DNA from: an uncultured Glaciecola sp.
GTDB lineage: Bacteria; Pseudomonadota; Gammaproteobacteria; Enterobacterales; Alteromonadaceae
Direction: 5' to 3'
Assembly: GCA_905479945.1 (NCBI GenBank)
Contig: CAJQOP010000048.1
Span: forward strand, 1-64,000
DNA length: 64,000 bases
Shown here: piece after piece, positions 34,372-43,972 of the stretch
How the letters are laid out: every line of letters begins with the position of its first letter
How positions within the stretch are numbered: the stretch's first letter is position 1
Notes under the pieces: model-generated
The model's database searches: none
Told to the model about the DNA's origin: nothing
Seen by the model: the letters and a program-made list of their open reading frames with translations, nothing else
Made by a program: the position numbers and the translations under genes

Positions 34372-35769
34372 GTGAACTTTAGAATGCGACTTATGTTAAT
34401 AGCCGTTTTGCAGGTCGTATTAACATCTTTGATTACCTATTACTTTGTAACAAAAGAGTATCGCGATTTATCGAGTGAAAGTTTAATTACATTAGAGAAA
34501 TTCTTAATTGACCAAAAAAAGCAGGAGCTTAAAAATTACACGTCATTGGCAAAGTCGTCTGTTGATCATCTATATTTAGATTCATTACCTGAGAATACAG
34601 TTGTAAAAAACTTAGTTGCGCGAGTTTTTGATGGCCTTTTATACAACGGAGAAGATGGTTATTTTTTTGTTTATGATGGCAAAGGTACTAATATTGTGCA
34701 CCCAAAAGAGCCCTTCAGAATTGGCAATAATTACTGGGATCTTGAAAATGAATCTGGTGAGAAAATCATTCAAATATTATTGAGTAATGCAAAAAATGGT
34801 GGCGATTATTTCCGTTATCCTTGGTTGAAACCTTCTCTGAAAGAGCCATCTGACAAACTTGGGTATTCCATTTATTTGGAAAAGTGGGATTGGATGATTG
34901 GCACAGGTGTATACCTAGATGATGTTTATACCCAGCTTAGTCAACTTCAAAGTGAAATGGATCGCCATACAAGCAAAACCAAACAAATAATATTGATTGT
35001 TGCGATTTCATCTATTTTCATGATTTTTTTGTTTGGCTTAATTGTTAATTTGAATCAAAAGAAGAAAACTGATTTAAAAATAAATGAACTTGGACAACGG
35101 ATAATCACCTTGCAAGAAGACGAACGCAGACATTTTTCTCGTGAACTTCATGACGGGATTGTTCAGATACTTATATCCATCAAATATTCGCTAGAGGCTA
35201 CTGCCCGATATATAGAGAAAGCTAATATGGATAAGCCTGAGCAATTAACTAAAGCGGAAAATAACTTAAGCACCGCGATCCAAGAAATACGTCGTATTTC
35301 ACATCATTTACACCCTCGTATACTTGATGAATTGGGTTTATCAGCAGCGCTTGAAGCGCTTGCCAATGAGTTCACCGAGCGCAGTGCAGTCATAGTAAAG
35401 ATTGTGAAGCCTGCAGCTAGGAAGTTGCTACCAGACAATATAAACACAAGCCTTTATCGAGTAGTACAAGAGGCATTAACAAATATCGAAAAGCACGCCA
35501 AAGCAACTCAGGTTGCTATTACTTTTGAGTTTCAGAACAACTGGCTCACCCTGAGCATTTCCGACAACGGCTGCGGATTTGATCAAGAGAAGCAAGAAGC
35601 GAAGCCTCTGCATGGAATAGGGTTGAGAAACTTAGCCGAGAGAATTGAATATCATAGCGGCAGATTTACCGTCGTATCGAATCCTAGCGGCACTAGTATT
35701 GAAGTCATGATCCCTAAATCTAGCTTCGTCAATCATTTCAATCAAACAAGTTTTGAGGCCCAAAAATGA
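34372..35769 (+). CDS. Cache-domain sensor histidine kinase
   Basis: 465 aa. An N-terminal helix (about 5-25), a periplasmic single-Cache domain (about 30-195, with EDGYFFVYDGKGTNIVHP and WDWMIGTGVYLDDV), a second helix (about 205-227), then a NarX/DegS-type HisKA_3 dimerisation domain with phospho-acceptor H260 in FSRELHDGIVQ, and a HATPase domain (VQEALTNIEKHAKA, DNGCGFD, GIGLRNLAERI). Cache domains bind small organic acids. The start is a GTG at 34372 behind a GAGG sequence; an ATG four codons later is possible. It overlaps the response regulator by four bases and is divergent from the TRAP operon. Confidence 0.9.
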   Translation: MNFRMRLMLIAVLQVVLTSLITYYFVTKEYRDLSSESLITLEKFLIDQKKQELKNYTSLAKSSVDHLYLDSLPENTVVKNLVARVFDGLLYNGEDGYFFVYDGKGTNIVHPKEPFRIGNNYWDLENESGEKIIQILLSNAKNGGDYFRYPWLKPSLKEPSDKLGYSIYLEKWDWMIGTGVYLDDVYTQLSQLQSEMDRHTSKTKQIILIVAISSIFMIFLFGLIVNLNQKKKTDLKINELGQRIITLQEDERRHFSRELHDGIVQILISIKYSLEATARYIEKANMDKPEQLTKAENNLSTAIQEIRRISHHLHPRILDELGLSAALEALANEFTERSAVIVKIVKPAARKLLPDNINTSLYRVVQEALTNIEKHAKATQVAITFEFQNNWLTLSISDNGCGFDQEKQEAKPLHGIGLRNLAERIEYHSGRFTVVSNPSGTSIEVMIPKSSFVNHFNQTSFEAQK

Positions 35770-36410
35770 CAATTGATGCAAATCAAAAGATCACCGTCTT
35801 ATTAGTCGACGATCATCCCATGGTACAAGATGGCCTAACGGCATGCCTATCATATTACGATGATATTGAAATAGTTGATGTATGCACAAATGGAAAAGAT
35901 GCATTGGACAAAGCCTTGAGCCTAAGACCCGATGTCATTTTGATGGATGTGAGCATGCCAACTATGAACGGCATAGATGCTACTGAAATTATTACCGACA
36001 AAATCCCAGGCACTAAAATACTGATCTTTAGCATGCATGAGAGTTCCGAATTCGTGACTAGTTCTATTCAGGCGGGTGCCGCTGGCTATATATCAAAAGA
36101 CACAACATCAGAAGAAGTATACTTCGCTATTAAAGCTATTGCAGAAGGTAAAACACATTTTAGTAGTTCAGTAGCAAGGGCGTTAATAGATAATCCAATA
36201 AGACCTGAAAATGAGAAACTTACTACTAGGGAGCAGGTAATTTTAACTTGGATTGCAAAAGGCTTATCCAGTAAAGAAGTAGCACGAAAGCTCAATATTA
36301 GTTACCGAACTGTTGAAGCTCATAGGCGCAATATCAGAACAAAACTAAATATTGAATCTTTTGCTGAACTAGTGCGCTATGCGGTCAATCATGGCTTGGT
36401 CGATTCTTAG
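35766..36410 (+). CDS. NarL/FixJ-family response regulator
   Basis: 214 aa. A receiver domain with the acidic pair DDH at 15-17, phosphorylated D61 in ILMDVSMP, and the Lys in GYISKDT, followed by a LuxR HTH (about 145-210; LTTREQVILTWIAKGLSSKE and RTVEAHRRNIRTKL). It overlaps the kinase gene by four bases (ATGA). Likely activator of the divergent TRAP/porin operon; no binding site is proved. Confidence 0.92.
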   Translation: MTIDANQKITVLLVDDHPMVQDGLTACLSYYDDIEIVDVCTNGKDALDKALSLRPDVILMDVSMPTMNGIDATEIITDKIPGTKILIFSMHESSEFVTSSIQAGAAGYISKDTTSEEVYFAIKAIAEGKTHFSSSVARALIDNPIRPENEKLTTREQVILTWIAKGLSSKEVARKLNISYRTVEAHRRNIRTKLNIESFAELVRYAVNHGLVDS

Positions 36411-36455
36411 TTTGAGTAATCCATGAATGACTAAAAAATATAAATACTCAAATAG

Positions 36456-38321
36456 TTAACACGATGCTTTTGAACGCAAAATTTGTTCGAACGGAGCGGG
36501 TTTACTAAAGTAAAAACCTTGGATGGTATCGCAGTTAAGACTTCCTAAAATACTAGCTTGAGCTAAGGTTTCTACTCCTTCAGCAACGACCTCTAGCCCC
36601 AGGCTAGCGCCCAATGCAATAACAGCTTTGGCAATTGCTAAACTTTCCTCGTTGATGTCTATTTCATTAATAAGTATTTTATCCATTTTTAACTGACTAA
36701 CTTTAAAACGCTTAAGGTAACTTAATGATGAATGCCCCATTCCAAAGTCATCAATAGACAACTGAACGCCGGAGGCTCTTATTTGTTTTAATAAATCAGA
36801 TGAGTAACTCCCTTCTTTGACTAACACTGTTTCAGTAATTTCAAAAAAGATACTGTTATTTGGCATACTGCTTTTATCAACATAATTTAGTAACTTTTCT
36901 ATGTGATTATTTTCAAGTTGAGCGCCCGAAATATTAATTGATATATTAAACGAATCTGCTGATTTACTTAATAACTCTTCGGCATAAGCCAATGCTGTCT
37001 TAACTACCCATTCTCCAATGGGGATTATCAAGCCTGTTTTTTCAGCGACAGGTATAAAATCCATAGGGCTAACAAACATGTTTTCAGCATTTTTCCAACG
37101 AATTAAGGCTTCATATCCGGTTTCAATATGTGTCTTAGCATCTACTTTAGCTTGAAAATATAATTCGAATTCTTCATTTTCGATTGCAGAGCGCAAATCA
37201 CTTTCAATCTTGAATTCCTCTTTTGCTTTACTGCTAAACTGAGGCGCGAAATAACATATTTTCATATCATGTGTTTTTGCACGATACATAGCAGTTTCAG
37301 CATTTTTTAATAACGTTTCTGAACTTTCGCCGTCAGCAGGATAAGCTGCAATACCGATGCTGCAGTCCAACAAAATATTATAAGTCTCATGCTTAATGGG
37401 CATAGATAAAGCATCAATTGCGTTTTGCGCTAAGGCCGCAGTGTCATCAATTGTTTTTGCAATAATAACAAATTGATCTCCCCCCACCCTGGCCAACAAA
37501 TTGGCTTTCAGAATACTGACTTGTAAACGTTTACCAACTGATTTTAGTATTTGATCACCGAAACTGTGGCCAAATGTATCATTTAGTGTTTTAAACCTGT
37601 CTAAGTCGATGAAAACCAAACTAAATGAATTACCTTGCTGATTAGACTGTTCTATAGTTTGCTCAAGTTGGATAAAAAGGCTGCTGCGATTAGCCAATCC
37701 AGTTAATGGGTCTTGATAGGCCATTATTTCCAATTGTTCTTGCTGTTTTGAACGTTCTAAGATTATACCTATGATATAGCTTGATATAGCCAATAGTTCT
37801 TTTTGAAAGGAGCTCGGCTCTCTGCATTCAGAGGACGACAAGGCAAAGCTTCCTATAGAGTCTCCATCAACATTTCGCACAGGATTGGACCAGCAAGCGT
37901 TAAGCTCAAAATGTTCGAATACGTTACGAATATCTAAGCATCGACTATCAGTATGGACATTATATACAAATGTTGCCTCGTTTCGATATACGGCATAGCC
38001 GCAGCTTCCCGCAGTAGGTCCGGGTTCCACGTGGTTCAGCAGGGCTTGGTCTTCTTGTGATACTGATGGTGCAGAAATAACATCCATGTATTCTTGATTT
38101 TTTATCATCATAACTGTGGCTATTGACTTCGGCACTAAGTCTTCAGCCATTAGGCATAGTTCAGCTAAGATTTCTTGTTGCGGGCGGTTAGAAACTACCA
38201 TTTGTAATATGGAGTGTTGAATATTAAGTAAGGCTTGCTGCTCTTCCATCGTTAGCTGAATACTAGTGACTGGTTTAGCGTGTTTCGCTATAAATGGCAA
38301 CCTTTGTATCATTATGTCCAA
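36456..38321 (-). CDS. GAF-GGDEF(degenerate)-EAL c-di-GMP protein
   Basis: 621 aa. GAF domain (about 30-190), GGDEF-type domain (about 200-355) whose signature reads GGDQF at 280-284, and an EAL domain (about 370-615) with intact YEALIRW (E404), DDFGMGHSSLSYL, the Lys in KMDKILI and VVAEGVET. The Glu-to-Gln change in the GGDEF signature suggests loss of cyclase activity or a GTP-sensing role, while the EAL part looks able to hydrolyse c-di-GMP. No membrane helices, so cytosolic. Monocistronic on the minus strand, downstream of the convergent response regulator. Confidence 0.9.
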   Translation of the reverse strand: MDIMIQRLPFIAKHAKPVTSIQLTMEEQQALLNIQHSILQMVVSNRPQQEILAELCLMAEDLVPKSIATVMMIKNQEYMDVISAPSVSQEDQALLNHVEPGPTAGSCGYAVYRNEATFVYNVHTDSRCLDIRNVFEHFELNACWSNPVRNVDGDSIGSFALSSSECREPSSFQKELLAISSYIIGIILERSKQQEQLEIMAYQDPLTGLANRSSLFIQLEQTIEQSNQQGNSFSLVFIDLDRFKTLNDTFGHSFGDQILKSVGKRLQVSILKANLLARVGGDQFVIIAKTIDDTAALAQNAIDALSMPIKHETYNILLDCSIGIAAYPADGESSETLLKNAETAMYRAKTHDMKICYFAPQFSSKAKEEFKIESDLRSAIENEEFELYFQAKVDAKTHIETGYEALIRWKNAENMFVSPMDFIPVAEKTGLIIPIGEWVVKTALAYAEELLSKSADSFNISINISGAQLENNHIEKLLNYVDKSSMPNNSIFFEITETVLVKEGSYSSDLLKQIRASGVQLSIDDFGMGHSSLSYLKRFKVSQLKMDKILINEIDINEESLAIAKAVIALGASLGLEVVAEGVETLAQASILGSLNCDTIQGFYFSKPAPFEQILRSKASC

Positions 38322-38597
38322 GCCTCATAAAATCATTAGTTTTGAAAAGCTAGATAGTAAAAGCCCTCTATCGTCACTAAAACTTGTACTTTAGTTTAAC
38401 TTAGCATGCGCAGGATATAAAAAACAACTGATAGGTATTAATAAAGCCACAGTGAAATGCTGCTAACACAATAGTAAAAGGACAAATTATCTGCTCTGGA
38501 AGATCAGCTTAGCGAATTCAAAGCCAATTTGAAATAATTAGCATTATTACAATCGCTTGCGTAAGCTACAACAATAAACACATTAACAAGTCGAACC
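38322..38597. other. Divergent intergenic region, nothing distinct
   Basis: About 275 bp between the divergent c-di-GMP gene and the AraC-type gene. It must contain both promoters. I see no strong repeat or structure. Confidence 0.3.
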
Positions 38598-39791
38598 ATG
38601 GGCGATACTTCTAACTTAATACTCAGTTGGCGAACGGTCATGATGGCGATGGTTTGTTTGCCTATTATTATCTGTTTTGTGATTCTTTGTCGCAAAAAAG
38701 TCGAAAAGAAGTCAAGCTATGCACTCGCAGCACTTTTGCTAGCATGTGTACTTTCTGTCATGCCCCAAATCATTGGCTTTGCTGAGTTTTACCAAGTTTG
38801 GCCAGGACTCACTTTCTTTCCATTTGCCACTGAATTATGGTTAGGCCCTCTGCTATACATCCATGCACATTTATTACTGAAGAGTGAACCCTTAGCTTGG
38901 CGAATATGGACGCTTATTCCGGGTGTCGCTCAAACACTCTACTATAGCGCCGCATTTCTGCTATTAGGCGACTTTCAGAATAAGTGGGAATTTAGTCGAA
39001 ACTTCCACTCAATTTATGTATCGCCGTTTGAAGGCATATTGGCAATAGTTTTTATTTCAATTGCGCTTTACAAAATATGGCGAATGTATTTTCGTTACGA
39101 GACTTTCATTTTTAATACCGAATCAATCGCTATTGAATTTCAGCCCGTGTGGTTAAAACGAATAATTGTTGTTGTGCTCATTGCCGCCGGGCTACTTGCG
39201 TCTATTGAGATAGTTAGCCTATTTGTTGACTTGAGTTATACCGCTGCTTTCCCTATTCAAGTTCTCATAATGATGAGTATCGCGTGGTTAAGTATTGAGG
39301 CCGTGTGGCGACTTAATCAAGCATTCCCAAAATTACCAATACAAGAAATATATCCTACTATTGAGTGCATGAGCGAGCTCAAAGAAGGATTAAAAAGTGT
39401 AAATCCCTCCAACGACATTGAGGATATTGAGATTTCAGGCGCTTTTTCTAGCGATGACGTTCGCCAGCAGGCACTAAAAATAAACAACTCAGTAACAAAG
39501 GAAGAATGGTTTTTAGAGCCGCGTTTTTCGCTAAAAGAATTAGCCAAGCGCATGGCTAGCAATGAGGCTTATATTTCCAAAGCAATCAATCAAGGGCTAG
39601 ATACGTCCTTTAATAATTATATAAATGGTCTTCGCGTAAAGTGCGCCCAAGATCTCATGCAAACAACAACGCTGCCATTGCTAACAATAGCCTTAGAAAG
39701 TGGATTTAATTCAAAAGCGACATTCAACCGTGTATTTAAAGATTTCACTGAAAGTACGCCAAGCCAATATAAAAAAGGTCTCAAATCTTAA
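38598..39791 (+). CDS. Membrane-bound AraC-family regulator
   Basis: 397 aa. The N-terminal half has about seven predicted membrane helices (for example MMAMVCLPIIICFVILC and IIVVVLIAAGLLASIEIVSL). The C-terminal 110 residues hold a double AraC helix-turn-helix: FSLKELAKRMASNEAYISKA and LPLLTIALESGFNSKATFNR followed by FTESTPSQYKK. Such proteins are thought to sense membrane or periplasmic signals and activate nearby genes, here possibly the S41 peptidase gene downstream (about 110 bp away). There is no strong ribosome binding site before the ATG at 38598, so an internal Met is possible. Confidence 0.85.
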   Translation: MGDTSNLILSWRTVMMAMVCLPIIICFVILCRKKVEKKSSYALAALLLACVLSVMPQIIGFAEFYQVWPGLTFFPFATELWLGPLLYIHAHLLLKSEPLAWRIWTLIPGVAQTLYYSAAFLLLGDFQNKWEFSRNFHSIYVSPFEGILAIVFISIALYKIWRMYFRYETFIFNTESIAIEFQPVWLKRIIVVVLIAAGLLASIEIVSLFVDLSYTAAFPIQVLIMMSIAWLSIEAVWRLNQAFPKLPIQEIYPTIECMSELKEGLKSVNPSNDIEDIEISGAFSSDDVRQQALKINNSVTKEEWFLEPRFSLKELAKRMASNEAYISKAINQGLDTSFNNYINGLRVKCAQDLMQTTTLPLLTIALESGFNSKATFNRVFKDFTESTPSQYKKGLKS

Positions 39792-39903
39792 AAAATATGC
39801 CTCAACTTATCTTTTGGGGCGCTTTCACTTTTCATATATCCAATAATAAGCTCAACAAAACAAAGCTTTAAAAGCTAATAATTTGAATTATTTGGATATC
39901 CTT

Positions 39904-41550
39904 ATGAATGCCTCTATAAATGCCTCTATAAATACTTCTATAAGTGCTTTCTGTCACAACAAGCACATCAGTAATACCGTCGATGAAAATAGCGATGATC
40001 ACTCCGGTACAAAGGTGACTCTATTTTTCCTTAAGCTTAAAAAACTCGGGCATTTAATGACGTGTCTCGGTTTTCTGCTCCTGCTTACTTCGAGCGTTAG
40101 AATGGCTTTTGCCAACAACGATACTATTTTAAAAAGTAATGCTGCGGGGGAAAACATGTTGAGTGTAGAGGATATAAAATCCGATGTTGGCTTGCTCAAA
40201 AAAGCGTATAAAAGAATCCATCCGGGCTATACCCGATATACCAGTGAAGAAAAAATGACAAAAGCTTGGGACGACATAACTCAGCAAGCAGCAAACCAGA
40301 ACGGCATGCAAACTAAGCGTTTTTATATAGCTATTCAAAGTGTATTAAGCCTAATTAGATGTGATCACACTAAAGCGAATCTGCCAAAGGTCATGAAGCA
40401 ATACCGTGATATAAACCCAGTATACTTGCCTTTTCGTTGGACTTGGATCGATGGCAGAGCATTTGTTACTGTTAGCGACAATCAAGGGCTGTTGAATATC
40501 CACGATGAAATACTGAGTATTGATGGTGAGCCAATCCAAACCATGGTTGAAAAAGTGCTGCCGCTTATTCCATATGACGGCTACACAGCATGGTCTCGCA
40601 ACTCGGGTATTGCCGAGTCCCTAGAATTTAAGGGCGGTGCCTTTGATCACTTTGGCTCCTTGATGTGGGAAACTAAACCAGAAGTAATTATAAATATAAA
40701 AACAAAACAAGGCGATATTACTGCCCACACTATGCAGCGTCTGAACTATAAAGAATATACAGCGCTTGCAGGTAAAAACCCTTCGTTTGAAAATTTCAAA
40801 GACGCCATTACATTTGAGCGCATCGGAGAAAGGGTAGCTTATCTAAAAGTAGATACCTTCGTTAACTATCGTAATCCAGTCGATCCGGCAGACATGTATG
40901 ATCCTATTTTTAAGACGATTCAGCAAGAAAACCGTAATGTGCTGATCCTTGATTTACGCAACAATGGTGGCGGTTCGTCTGATGCTAGCCAAGGTTTACT
41001 TGCAAACCTCATTGCAAAGAAAATGAAGTACAAGCTTGATATGTATGTCAATACATTGGAATTTCAGGATATTCGTCCTCACTTGTGGACTTGGGATGAT
41101 CGAGCATTGGATCCAAGCTGGATTGGTTTTAGTAAAAATGACAACAACACATATTCACTGCGTTCTTGGTTCACCGATGAACTCGATGTCGTAAAACCAG
41201 CTAAATATGCATTTAATGGCAAAATTATCGCGCTAACAAGCAACAATAATTCATCTGGAAGCACAAACCTACTTTCCGTTATTCACTCAACTGGACGAGT
41301 TAAACTTATTGGAGAGAAAACAGGTGGCAGTGCTGAAGGGGCGACGGCAGGTGTGCTATTTACGTTGACCTTACCTAAGTCAAAAATTACTACACGCATT
41401 CCATTTTTTCGTTTTAAAAATAACGTAAAATCATTTACACAAGGTATGGGCTTGTTACCTGACGTTGAAGCTGCAATGACTGCAGAAGCACTATTGAATG
41501 GGCAAGACCCAGCTTTGTTTGAAGCTTTGAAATATGCCAACGATAATTAG
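39904..41550 (+). CDS. S41-family (tail-specific-type) peptidase
   Basis: About 548 aa from the ATG at 39904, which has GGAT upstream; the ORF-track TTG at 39883 is less likely, and a third choice, ATG 40057, starts directly at a signal-type helix (TCLGFLLLLTSSVRMAFA). The S41 fold is clear: an N-terminal helical domain, a PDZ-like part (about 180-260), and a catalytic part with LILDLRNNGGGSSDAS and the nucleophile region NNNSSGSTNLL followed by GEKTGGSAEGATAG, which supplies the catalytic Lys. Exported or membrane-anchored. The first codons are a 12-bp tandem repeat (NASI units). Lies downstream of the AraC-type regulator. Confidence 0.82.
   Translation: MNASINASINTSISAFCHNKHISNTVDENSDDHSGTKVTLFFLKLKKLGHLMTCLGFLLLLTSSVRMAFANNDTILKSNAAGENMLSVEDIKSDVGLLKKAYKRIHPGYTRYTSEEKMTKAWDDITQQAANQNGMQTKRFYIAIQSVLSLIRCDHTKANLPKVMKQYRDINPVYLPFRWTWIDGRAFVTVSDNQGLLNIHDEILSIDGEPIQTMVEKVLPLIPYDGYTAWSRNSGIAESLEFKGGAFDHFGSLMWETKPEVIINIKTKQGDITAHTMQRLNYKEYTALAGKNPSFENFKDAITFERIGERVAYLKVDTFVNYRNPVDPADMYDPIFKTIQQENRNVLILDLRNNGGGSSDASQGLLANLIAKKMKYKLDMYVNTLEFQDIRPHLWTWDDRALDPSWIGFSKNDNNTYSLRSWFTDELDVVKPAKYAFNGKIIALTSNNNSSGSTNLLSVIHSTGRVKLIGEKTGGSAEGATAGVLFTLTLPKSKITTRIPFFRFKNNVKSFTQGMGLLPDVEAAMTAEALLNGQDPALFEALKYANDN
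39907..39942. repeat. Three 12-bp units at the 5' end of the S41 gene
   Basis: AATGCCTCTATA occurs twice exactly and once as AATACTTCTATA, with a partial fourth unit, encoding NAS-I repeats at the N-terminus. It suggests that the annotated leader before the signal-type helix is not essential. Confidence 0.75.
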
Positions 41551-41640
41551 CATTTGAGTGTCGAAATAACAGCCGGCTATTGCAGCATGACTTATTGGAT
41601 TGGGCCATTCTGGTAGCGTCGGCTCGTTCGAAATATAAAT

Positions 41641-41670
41641 ATGTTTTATTATGTTTTGTTATGTTTAGCT
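41641..41670. repeat. Three 10-bp units
   Basis: ATGTTTTATT, ATGTTTTGTT and ATGTTTAGCT lie in the gap between the convergent S41 and DUF2059 genes. No function is apparent, and the region has no obvious terminator. Confidence 0.6.
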
Positions 41671-41693
41671 ATCCAAAATATTGAATTAACCAA

Positions 41694-42998
41694 TTATTTC
41701 AATATTAAAACTGTTTGTAATATCGCAATACTACGAATCGATACAGCTTGAATTTTATCCATATCAATAGGTACCGCTACGACCTGATAAGATACCTTAT
41801 CATTTTGTATAAGGTAGTCAACGTGACCAGCCGGCTCACCGTTAATGTTCCATCCGGTCACTCTAAATTGTACTTCCAAGCCCTGAGAGTTTGAATAACT
41901 GCCCTTATGAATTTTTAATATCTTTTTATTGTCTACAATAGACTTATAGTATTTTTCAATAGCTCTCCATTTTTTCTCAAAACTCTTGAATCTGGGCACC
42001 TCTGCCGCTTCAATGTAAAAATCGAGCGTTTCACCAGTCCATCCAACCAATAGCTTAGCGCTTCCTTCTTCGATGGCTTGAAATGTAAGGTCTTCTCCTT
42101 CCGGAAAGGAGATTGAAAGATGAGACGCGAGATTGGCTCCTTGCTCGGTAAAAAGCTCGCCTATACCTGCTGTAACTCTCGCTGTGTATGTATTAATAGC
42201 ACTTTCAAACCCACTTATGAATGCATCTTGATACAACTGCATATTAGGCTCTTGGATTGCCTTATGATATTGCTCAATTTCCGCCTTATTAAACTGCTTC
42301 AGAGCGTTTAATAAGAACAGTGTGCTTTGTTCCTCCACTGCACTATTCAATTGTTTAGTAAGCTCGGGCGTCATCATGTTTGGATTACTAACAATTTCAG
42401 CAAAGGGACGATTAAGTTTTTTCACCACACTTTGTACTACAAGCATTATATTTTTTTGAGTACTAAAAATAAGGCGATTTGTATCTGCGCTTGCTAGGAT
42501 ATGTTGAACTGAAGCGTTGCGGTTAGTATCCTGCAGGAGCTGCTCTGCATTTTGCTGCATTTGTTTCAACGCTTCTTCGGAAGCGCCTGCCTGCAAAGCC
42601 AAAACAATCCTCTTACCTAATTCAGATTCGAACCAAACAAGTAAATCCGCAGCTTGTTCTTCAGATAGGGTTTCTTTTAGGACACGTCTAAATTCATCAC
42701 TAATTAGGTCCGCACTATTTATTTTTTCAACTTCATAAAATATTGCTTCAAGTTGATTATCAGTGGCATAAATACTCTCAGGGTCAACAGCTGCAAGTTG
42801 TGTAATTAGGTTTGTTGAAAACCCTTTTGTTTGAAACTCAAACCCAGACGCCTCAACCAATTTATCCATAGTTGTTTGTGTTAGCTCTGCGGCAGACGTT
42901 TTAGCCACTAAGGAAACAAATACAATACTCGTAATAACAAGCAATTTACTTAACACTTTCAAATTAAATCCTTTTATTAGTTTTGTCGGAATGTTCAT
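41694..42998 (-). CDS. Secreted DUF2059-containing protein
   Basis: 434 aa. An N-terminal hydrophobic segment (VLSKLLVITSIVFVSLVAKTSAAE) indicates export. Residues about 45-320 are helical, and LSEEQAADLLVWFESELGKRI near 113-133 resembles the DUF2059 core. The C-terminal 110 residues are a separate beta-rich domain (SYSNSQGLEVQFRVTGW) of unknown type. I assign DUF2059 with moderate trust; function unknown. Monocistronic. Confidence 0.6.
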   Translation of the reverse strand: MNIPTKLIKGFNLKVLSKLLVITSIVFVSLVAKTSAAELTQTTMDKLVEASGFEFQTKGFSTNLITQLAAVDPESIYATDNQLEAIFYEVEKINSADLISDEFRRVLKETLSEEQAADLLVWFESELGKRIVLALQAGASEEALKQMQQNAEQLLQDTNRNASVQHILASADTNRLIFSTQKNIMLVVQSVVKKLNRPFAEIVSNPNMMTPELTKQLNSAVEEQSTLFLLNALKQFNKAEIEQYHKAIQEPNMQLYQDAFISGFESAINTYTARVTAGIGELFTEQGANLASHLSISFPEGEDLTFQAIEEGSAKLLVGWTGETLDFYIEAAEVPRFKSFEKKWRAIEKYYKSIVDNKKILKIHKGSYSNSQGLEVQFRVTGWNINGEPAGHVDYLIQNDKVSYQVVAVPIDMDKIQAVSIRSIAILQTVLILK

Positions 42999-43063
42999 TG
43001 CTGAAAAACAACTTATGCCAGCTTGCAGTAATTGCTTAAATCAACCTGCTTTCTAATCGCCGG

Positions 43064-43972
43064 TCAATGTCCCTTATGAAATATTTGGTTTTCTAGGGTG
43101 TGACCATTAACTAGTTGCCGGTATTGCCATCCTTGTTGATGACAGCATTTTAAGAGCTCGATATCGAAGGCGTCAGCTGATTTAACATATTCAATTACAT
43201 ATTCCTTAGACTGGCTCATATAGACGCGTTGAACCATTGGCAACTGTTGAAGATACTGCTCAACGCTGGGGTATTCTTGCGCCAACTGCAAGGTAATAAA
43301 GTGTTTTGCATCGCCCACTTGTGTTCGCGCGTTATGCTCGCTCAAAATACCTTTATCCAAGTGCAGTACTTGACCACACAAACGTTCTAGCTCACTTAAG
43401 TCATGAGAACTTAAAATGAAAGTTGTTTGCTCGCTCAATGAACTCACCAACTCCCTGACTTCGCGGGCATGAATGGGATCAAGTCCCGCTGTGGCTTCAT
43501 CAAGCATGACTATTTCCGGTTCGCCAATTAGCGCTTGTGCAATCGTTACTCTCTTGCGCATACCATGAGATAAATCTTTTGGTCGCTGATTCGCTACATC
43601 GCTTAAGCCGACAAGTTCAAGTACTCGTTCACTTTCTTGCTTGGCTTTTGTTTTAGTCAAACCTTGTAGTTGAGCATAAAAAGTCAGCTGATGGATAATG
43701 CTGAATCTCGGGTCCAACTGAGCATCTTGTGGAAGCGCAGTTAATTTACCAAATAGATCTGAACTGCCCGCAGGACTATCCAAAATTCGTAATTGGCCGG
43801 CACTAGGAAAGATGTATCCGCACAAAAGGCTGAATAAGGTGGTTTTGCCCGCTCCATTGGGGCCAACAAGCGCTACAGGGGCCCCTGTTTGTATTTCAAA
43901 GCTAACATTATTGAGCGCCACCTTAGACCCGTATTGCTTAGTTAAACCAGATGCACTTATCACTGTGCTCAT
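43064..43972 (-). CDS. ABC transporter ATP-binding protein
   Basis: 302 aa from the ATG at 43972 (AAGGAG six bases upstream); the 357-aa ORF start is a read-back into the permease. Walker A GPNGAGKTT, signature LSHGMRKR, Walker B IVMLDEATAGLD and the H-loop ILSSHD are all present. It overlaps the permease stop by four bases (ATGA). It resembles ATPases of NosF/CcmA-type ABC-2 systems. Likely an exporter or a membrane-protein assembly transporter; the substrate is not shown. Confidence 0.92.
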   Translation of the reverse strand: MSTVISASGLTKQYGSKVALNNVSFEIQTGAPVALVGPNGAGKTTLFSLLCGYIFPSAGQLRILDSPAGSSDLFGKLTALPQDAQLDPRFSIIHQLTFYAQLQGLTKTKAKQESERVLELVGLSDVANQRPKDLSHGMRKRVTIAQALIGEPEIVMLDEATAGLDPIHAREVRELVSSLSEQTTFILSSHDLSELERLCGQVLHLDKGILSEHNARTQVGDAKHFITLQLAQEYPSVEQYLQQLPMVQRVYMSQSKEYVIEYVKSADAFDIELLKCCHQQGWQYRQLVNGHTLENQIFHKGH

